Shown one piece after another: positions 5,378 to 7,988 of a DNA stretch of 7,988 nt. The notes below the pieces were generated by a model. That model saw only the letters and a program-made list of their open reading frames with translations, ran no database searches and was not told where the DNA came from. The stretch's first letter is position 1, and every line of letters starts with the position of its first letter. A program made the position numbers and the translations under genes. The DNA is taken from contig JAFPBC010000195.1 in assembly GCA_017390595.1 (NCBI GenBank), positions 1-7,988 of the forward strand, given 5' to 3'. Source of the DNA: Selenomonadales bacterium. GTDB lineage: Bacteria > Bacillota > Negativicutes > RGIG982.

Positions 5378-5407
5378 TATTTTGACAAATAAAAAAATTT
5401 ATCCTGC
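5378..5407 (-). promoter_or_regulatory. Degenerate sigma-H-like promoter for the FAH operon
   Basis: The minus strand has GCAGGATAA (5399-5407), then 12 nt, then GTCAAAATA (5378-5386). The -35 and spacing match the other two sigma-H-like sites of the window, and AATAAT lies at an equivalent distance (19-20 nt after AGCAGGA in all three). The -10 departs from GAAT (AAAA). No better sigma-A promoter is visible between the RNase J terminator and the ATG at 5336. Confidence 0.4.
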
Positions 5408-5413
5408 TTTTGG

Positions 5414-5452
5414 TAAAAAAATAATCCGAAAGAATCTCTTCTCTCGGATTAT
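5414..5452 (+). other. Plus-strand view of the RNase J hairpin (no plus-strand gene)
   Basis: The RNase J terminator hairpin is symmetrical, but the plus strand lacks a U-tract after it (ATAAATATTT). It is therefore only a terminator for minus-strand transcription; see the entry on that strand. Confidence 0.2.
5414..5452 (-). terminator. Intrinsic terminator of the RNase J gene
   Basis: A perfect 9-bp stem, ATAATCCGA/TCGGATTAT (5444-5452 with 5421-5429), continues after one mismatch into four more pairs closed by a 4-nt loop. Read on the minus strand it is followed by TTTTTT (5415-5420). It begins 10 nt after the RNase J stop and separates this gene from the FAH operon. Confidence 0.88.
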
Positions 5453-5462
5453 AAATATTTGC

Positions 5463-7130
5463 TTAGATCTCCATGATAATGGGAAGGATCATCGGACGAC
5501 GTTTCGTACGTTCATAAAGATAACGTCCGAGCGCATCACGAACATTCGACTTGATTGCCGACCACTCGCTGATATGATTTTCTTCACATTTATCAAGAGC
5601 TTGTTTTACTTTTTCACGCGCCTCATCCATCAATGCTTCCGATTCGCGTACATATACAAAACCACGCGAAACGATGTCGGGACCTGCCACGATCGTACCA
5701 CTTGCTTTGTCCATCGTCATTACGATGATCAAGATACCATCCTGCGACAACTGACGACGATCGCGCAATACGATATTGCCGACATCACCAACACCAAGAC
5801 CATCAACAAGGATCTTACCTGCCGTTACTTTGCCTGCAATAGTACCTTTTTCTTGCGTGAACTCCAATACATTACCGTTTTCCGCAATGAAAACATTCTC
5901 TTTCGGCATACCCAGATCTTGTGCGATCTGAGCATGTTTGACCAAATGACGATACTCGCCATGCACAGGAATAAAGAACTTCGGACGAATCAAATTATGC
6001 ATCATCTTCAATTCTTCTTGGCTGGCATGACCCGATACATGGATACCCGAAGTACGCTCATAAATAACATTCGCACCGAGCTTCAACAAGCAGTCGATCG
6101 TCTGCGAAACAAGCTTCTCATTGCCCGGGATCGGCGTTGCCGAAATGATGATCGTATCATCCGGTGCAATATCGACCTTACGATGATCGGATTTTGCCAT
6201 ACGTGTCAAAGCCGACATAGGCTCGCCCTGACTGCCTGTCGTAACGATAACAACTTGCGACGCCGGATAATTGCGGATCTCATCAATATCGATCAATACA
6301 CCTTCCGGCACATCAAGATAACCAAGCTCAAGCGAAATATTGACAACATTGACCATACTGCGGCCGAGTACAGCAACCTTACGATTATATTTACAAGCCG
6401 ATTCAATGACCTGCTGAATACGATGTACATTCGACGAGAATGTCGCAATAATGATACGGCCTTTTGCCGAGCGGAACGATGCGTCAAACGCCTGACCAAC
6501 AGAACGCTCACTCATCGTGAATCCAGGACGCTCCGCATTCGTCGAATCCGCCATCAAAACAAGGACACCTTCTTCGCCAACTTCGGCGAACTTCTGAAAA
6601 TCCATGACCTTGCCATCAACAGGCGTCTGATCAAACTTGAAGTCACCTGTATGTACGACCGTACCAACAGGCGTCTTGATCGCAAGACCGACAGAATCTG
6701 CAATACTATGGCTTACTCGAATAAAACCAACCTGGAAACAAGCCGCGCGGATCACATCTCCCGCTTGTACCGTAACCAAATTATTCGACGAAACACCATT
6801 TTCACGAAGACGACCCTCAAGAATACCAAGCGTCAACTGCGTACCATAGACAGGAACATCGGAGAGCTGCTTCATCACGTACGGCAATGCACCGATATGA
6901 TCCTCATGTCCATGGGTAAGGACGATCGCCTTAACCATATCTTTGTTTTCTACCAAATAAGAAATATCAGGGATGACCAAGTCGATCCCAAGCATATCAT
7001 CATCAGGGAACATCAAGCCCGCATCAATAACGATAATATCATCGCCATAACGCACAACTGTCATGTTCTTCCCGATCTCCCCCAATCCACCAAGAGGGAT
7101 GATCTGTAATTTTTGTTGCGCTTTTGCCAA
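5463..7130 (-). CDS. rnjA: Ribonuclease J
   Basis: A 555-aa metallo-beta-lactamase/beta-CASP ribonuclease of the RNase J family, with 5'-to-3' exonuclease and endonuclease activity in mRNA decay and rRNA/sRNA maturation. The zinc motif HGHEDHIG (73-80) is intact, followed by H141 (RVSHSIADS), D163 (HTGDFKFD), ADSTNAERPG (194-203), the beta-CASP SGHASQEE motif and a VHGEYRHL motif. The C-terminus ends in the typical KRRPMILPIIMEI. The start is TTG at 7128-7130. It is the only start near the conserved N-terminus and has a GGAGGTG Shine-Dalgarno about 9-10 nt upstream. The gene has its own promoter and terminator and is probably monocistronic. Whether a second RNase J exists cannot be seen. Confidence 0.96.
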   Translation of the reverse strand: MAKAQQKLQIIPLGGLGEIGKNMTVVRYGDDIIVIDAGLMFPDDDMLGIDLVIPDISYLVENKDMVKAIVLTHGHEDHIGALPYVMKQLSDVPVYGTQLTLGILEGRLRENGVSSNNLVTVQAGDVIRAACFQVGFIRVSHSIADSVGLAIKTPVGTVVHTGDFKFDQTPVDGKVMDFQKFAEVGEEGVLVLMADSTNAERPGFTMSERSVGQAFDASFRSAKGRIIIATFSSNVHRIQQVIESACKYNRKVAVLGRSMVNVVNISLELGYLDVPEGVLIDIDEIRNYPASQVVIVTTGSQGEPMSALTRMAKSDHRKVDIAPDDTIIISATPIPGNEKLVSQTIDCLLKLGANVIYERTSGIHVSGHASQEELKMMHNLIRPKFFIPVHGEYRHLVKHAQIAQDLGMPKENVFIAENGNVLEFTQEKGTIAGKVTAGKILVDGLGVGDVGNIVLRDRRQLSQDGILIIVMTMDKASGTIVAGPDIVSRGFVYVRESEALMDEAREKVKQALDKCEENHISEWSAIKSNVRDALGRYLYERTKRRPMILPIIMEI

Positions 7131-7135
7131 AAAAA

Positions 7136-7146
7136 TTACACCTCCA
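7136..7146 (-). promoter_or_regulatory. Ribosome binding site that fixes the TTG start of RNase J
   Basis: GTGGAGGTGTAATTTTT precedes TTG-GCA-AAA. The GGAGGTG core is about 9-10 nt from the TTG. No ATG or GTG in frame offers a better-placed start, so TTG initiation is the best reading. A rare start codon may hold down expression. Confidence 0.65.
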
Positions 7147-7220
7147 CTATTATATTTTTTAATTAGACCGTTCTGAATTATATAAGGAGAATTACCCAGC
7201 CGCTCAAATCAATTATTAAT

Positions 7221-7250
7221 ATTATATCACAACCGATAAAAAAAATACAG
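7221..7250 (-). promoter_or_regulatory. Extended -10 promoter of RNase J
   Basis: The minus strand shows TGATATAAT (7221-7229), a consensus -10 TATAAT with the TGn extension, preceded at 17 nt by a poor -35 (TGTATT) in a T-rich stretch. The leader would be about 85 nt. A second TATAAT at 7177-7182 (with TTGAGC 19 nt before) is a weaker alternative that would give a leader of about 40 nt. I see no riboswitch in the leader. Confidence 0.6.
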
Positions 7251-7306
7251 AAAAAAGTTCTCATAAAGCCAGAAAACACGCAGGTCCATCGGCATTTTCA
7301 GTGTGT

Positions 7307-7343
7307 AAAAAACAAAACAACACAGCATATGCCATGTCGTTTT
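7307..7343 (-). terminator. Intrinsic terminator of the 155-aa gene
   Basis: On the minus strand CGACATGGC-ATAT-GCTGTGTTG (7318-7339) forms nine pairs with three wobbles. AAAA before and TTTT after extend the stem, followed by GTTTTTT (7307-7313). It lies about 70 nt after the stop of the 155-aa gene and before the RNase J promoter. Confidence 0.75.
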
Positions 7344-7412
7344 ATGATATCCCTACTTCTCTTCACCTACTTATCCTACCATACAATTTAAAGTACGACC
7401 TTCTCGATACAT
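7344..7412. other. Non-coding spacer after the 155-aa gene
   Basis: Between the stop codon of the 155-aa gene and its terminator hairpin I see no supported gene. A 13-codon minus-strand ATG frame exists here but lacks a Shine-Dalgarno. Confidence 0.4.
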
Positions 7413-7880
7413 CTACCAGATCAAATCGCACTCTTGCCTCTCACTTTGACTATACACAAGACTTTTACATTCAACTTGATTCTTATTACAAAATGATAAT
7501 AAGCGACTAATTATATTGACACCTCCAAATGCCCTTTTCAACATATCCAATAAGCCTATCTCAACCCCATATTCGATACAAAGTTGTACCAATAAGCGTT
7601 TGGCATTCATTTCATCAAACCAATAAGTATATACCGCTTCATCTTGGCCCTCTTTTTCAACAAAGAAAAATATATTTCCATTTTCCAATGCGAATGTATG
7701 TATATAACCACTATCTACTCCAAGTAAATACCTAGCATCATAACAGTCGCATGTATGGCGCATCCAGAATGCAGCAGAACCATTATCTTCTAATCGTTCT
7801 GCCAATGTACGTGTGATCCGCACACAAGATTTCGGAATCTCACCATCATATCTTTGCCACTGTACTGTATTAAACACCAA
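7413..7880 (-). CDS. Hypothetical protein, 155 aa, possible immunity-type partner of the upstream gene
   Basis: I do not recognise this family. The protein is soluble-looking, rich in aromatic residues and has seven cysteines (including CDC at 44-46). It contains a beta-like middle (YIHTFALENGNIFFFVEK, 59-76), then WFDEMNAKRLLVQLCIEYG (87-105) and an apparently alpha-helical C-terminal part. There is no signal peptide. The start is not ATG: TTG at 7878-7880 (with GAAGG 7 nt upstream) or the next codon GTG. An in-frame TAA just upstream, which is also the stop of the preceding gene, rules out a longer form. It lies 3 nt after that stop, so the two are surely co-transcribed. The region is visibly more AT-rich than the metabolic operon, which could indicate transfer. 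Confidence 0.7.
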   Translation of the reverse strand: MVFNTVQWQRYDGEIPKSCVRITRTLAERLEDNGSAAFWMRHTCDCYDARYLLGVDSGYIHTFALENGNIFFFVEKEGQDEAVYTYWFDEMNAKRLLVQLCIEYGVEIGLLDMLKRAFGGVNIISRLLSFCNKNQVECKSLVYSQSERQECDLIW

Positions 7881-7883
7881 ACA

Positions 7884-7988
7884 TTAACCTTCACCATGTG
7901 CACTTTTTTGGTACAACATACCGTTCTCCGAATCCATATAAAAGTCCACATAAATATCTTTATAAAGCGCCTGTGCCTCCCAATAAAA
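7884..7988 (-). CDS. C-terminal end of an unknown protein (runs off the window)
   Basis: An open frame enters at the right edge and ends in TAA at 7884-7886. The 34 visible residues include WEAQALYKDIYVDFYMDSEN and end LYQKSAHGEG. The continuous frame, its sensible composition and the tight coupling to the next gene support it as a real gene tail. Too little is visible to name a family. A large protein followed at once by a small soluble one is the layout of polymorphic toxin/immunity pairs, but equally of any operon. Confidence 0.6.
   Translation of the reverse strand, partial: FYWEAQALYKDIYVDFYMDSENGMLYQKSAHGEG

Noticed and set aside
5337..5413. A cobalamin riboswitch controlling the operon with the adenosyltransferase
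   Set aside because: The stretch between the RNase J terminator and the first start codon is under 80 nt and AT-rich. It lacks a B12 box, while cobalamin riboswitches need about 200 nt.
5382..7109. A 575-codon open frame on the plus strand opposite RNase J
   Set aside because: It is fully antisense to a gene with clear catalytic motifs. Its translation is a compositionally odd Arg/Asn/Ile/Thr-rich product without any recognisable motif, and it has no ribosome binding site. It is a mirror of RNase J codon use.

Overview
The window comes from a low-to-moderate GC, Gram-positive-type genome, and every gene I can support is read on the minus strand. The gene families fit an anaerobic member of the Firmicutes, and I would guess the class Negativicutes (Selenomonas and relatives). 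The families are an EF-G-like GTPase, RNase J, a PduO-type cobalamin adenosyltransferase, a gamma carbonic anhydrase, strong AAGGAGG Shine-Dalgarno sites and sigma-H-like promoters. The taxonomic guess is an inference; no rRNA or other marker is present.

In the direction of transcription (right to left): at the right edge lies the 3' end of an unknown gene (7884-7988), followed 3 nt later by an unknown 155-aa protein gene (TTG start) that ends in its own terminator. This small AT-rich unit could be a toxin/immunity-type pair, but that is speculative. Next comes a single-gene unit for ribonuclease J (5463-7130), with an extended -10 promoter and a strong terminator. A four-gene operon follows from a degenerate sigma-H-like promoter: a fumarylacetoacetate hydrolase (FAH) family enzyme, an M42 metallo-aminopeptidase, a gamma carbonic anhydrase family protein and a cobalamin adenosyltransferase. 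The middle two genes overlap by 4 nt. After the adenosyltransferase, and before the operon terminator, there is a very short ORF of 24 codons with a perfect 8-nt Shine-Dalgarno.

The most striking region is 1564-2153. It has no credible protein gene, but read on the minus strand it has every mark of a large structured noncoding RNA. A sigma-A-like promoter lies just upstream. The 5' and 3' ends pair perfectly over 17 bp with two G-U wobbles. Inside are many hairpins, including two GAAA tetraloop stems, a long multi-part arm and a possible pseudoknot. A strong intrinsic terminator directly follows the closing helix. The size (about 560 nt plus terminator) is that of the large ornate RNA classes (OLE, GOLLD, ROOL). 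It does not look like RNase P RNA, tmRNA, 6S or an intron to me.

To the left of the RNA are a 64-aa unknown protein under a good sigma-H-like promoter and a 322-aa protein with a proline/glutamine/asparagine-rich N-terminus and two DUF4397-like beta domains. Last come the first 15 codons of an EF-G-like GTPase under a near-consensus sigma-H-like promoter. The recurring motif GCAGGAwww-N11/12-RnnGAATww suggests that several of these units share sigma-H control.
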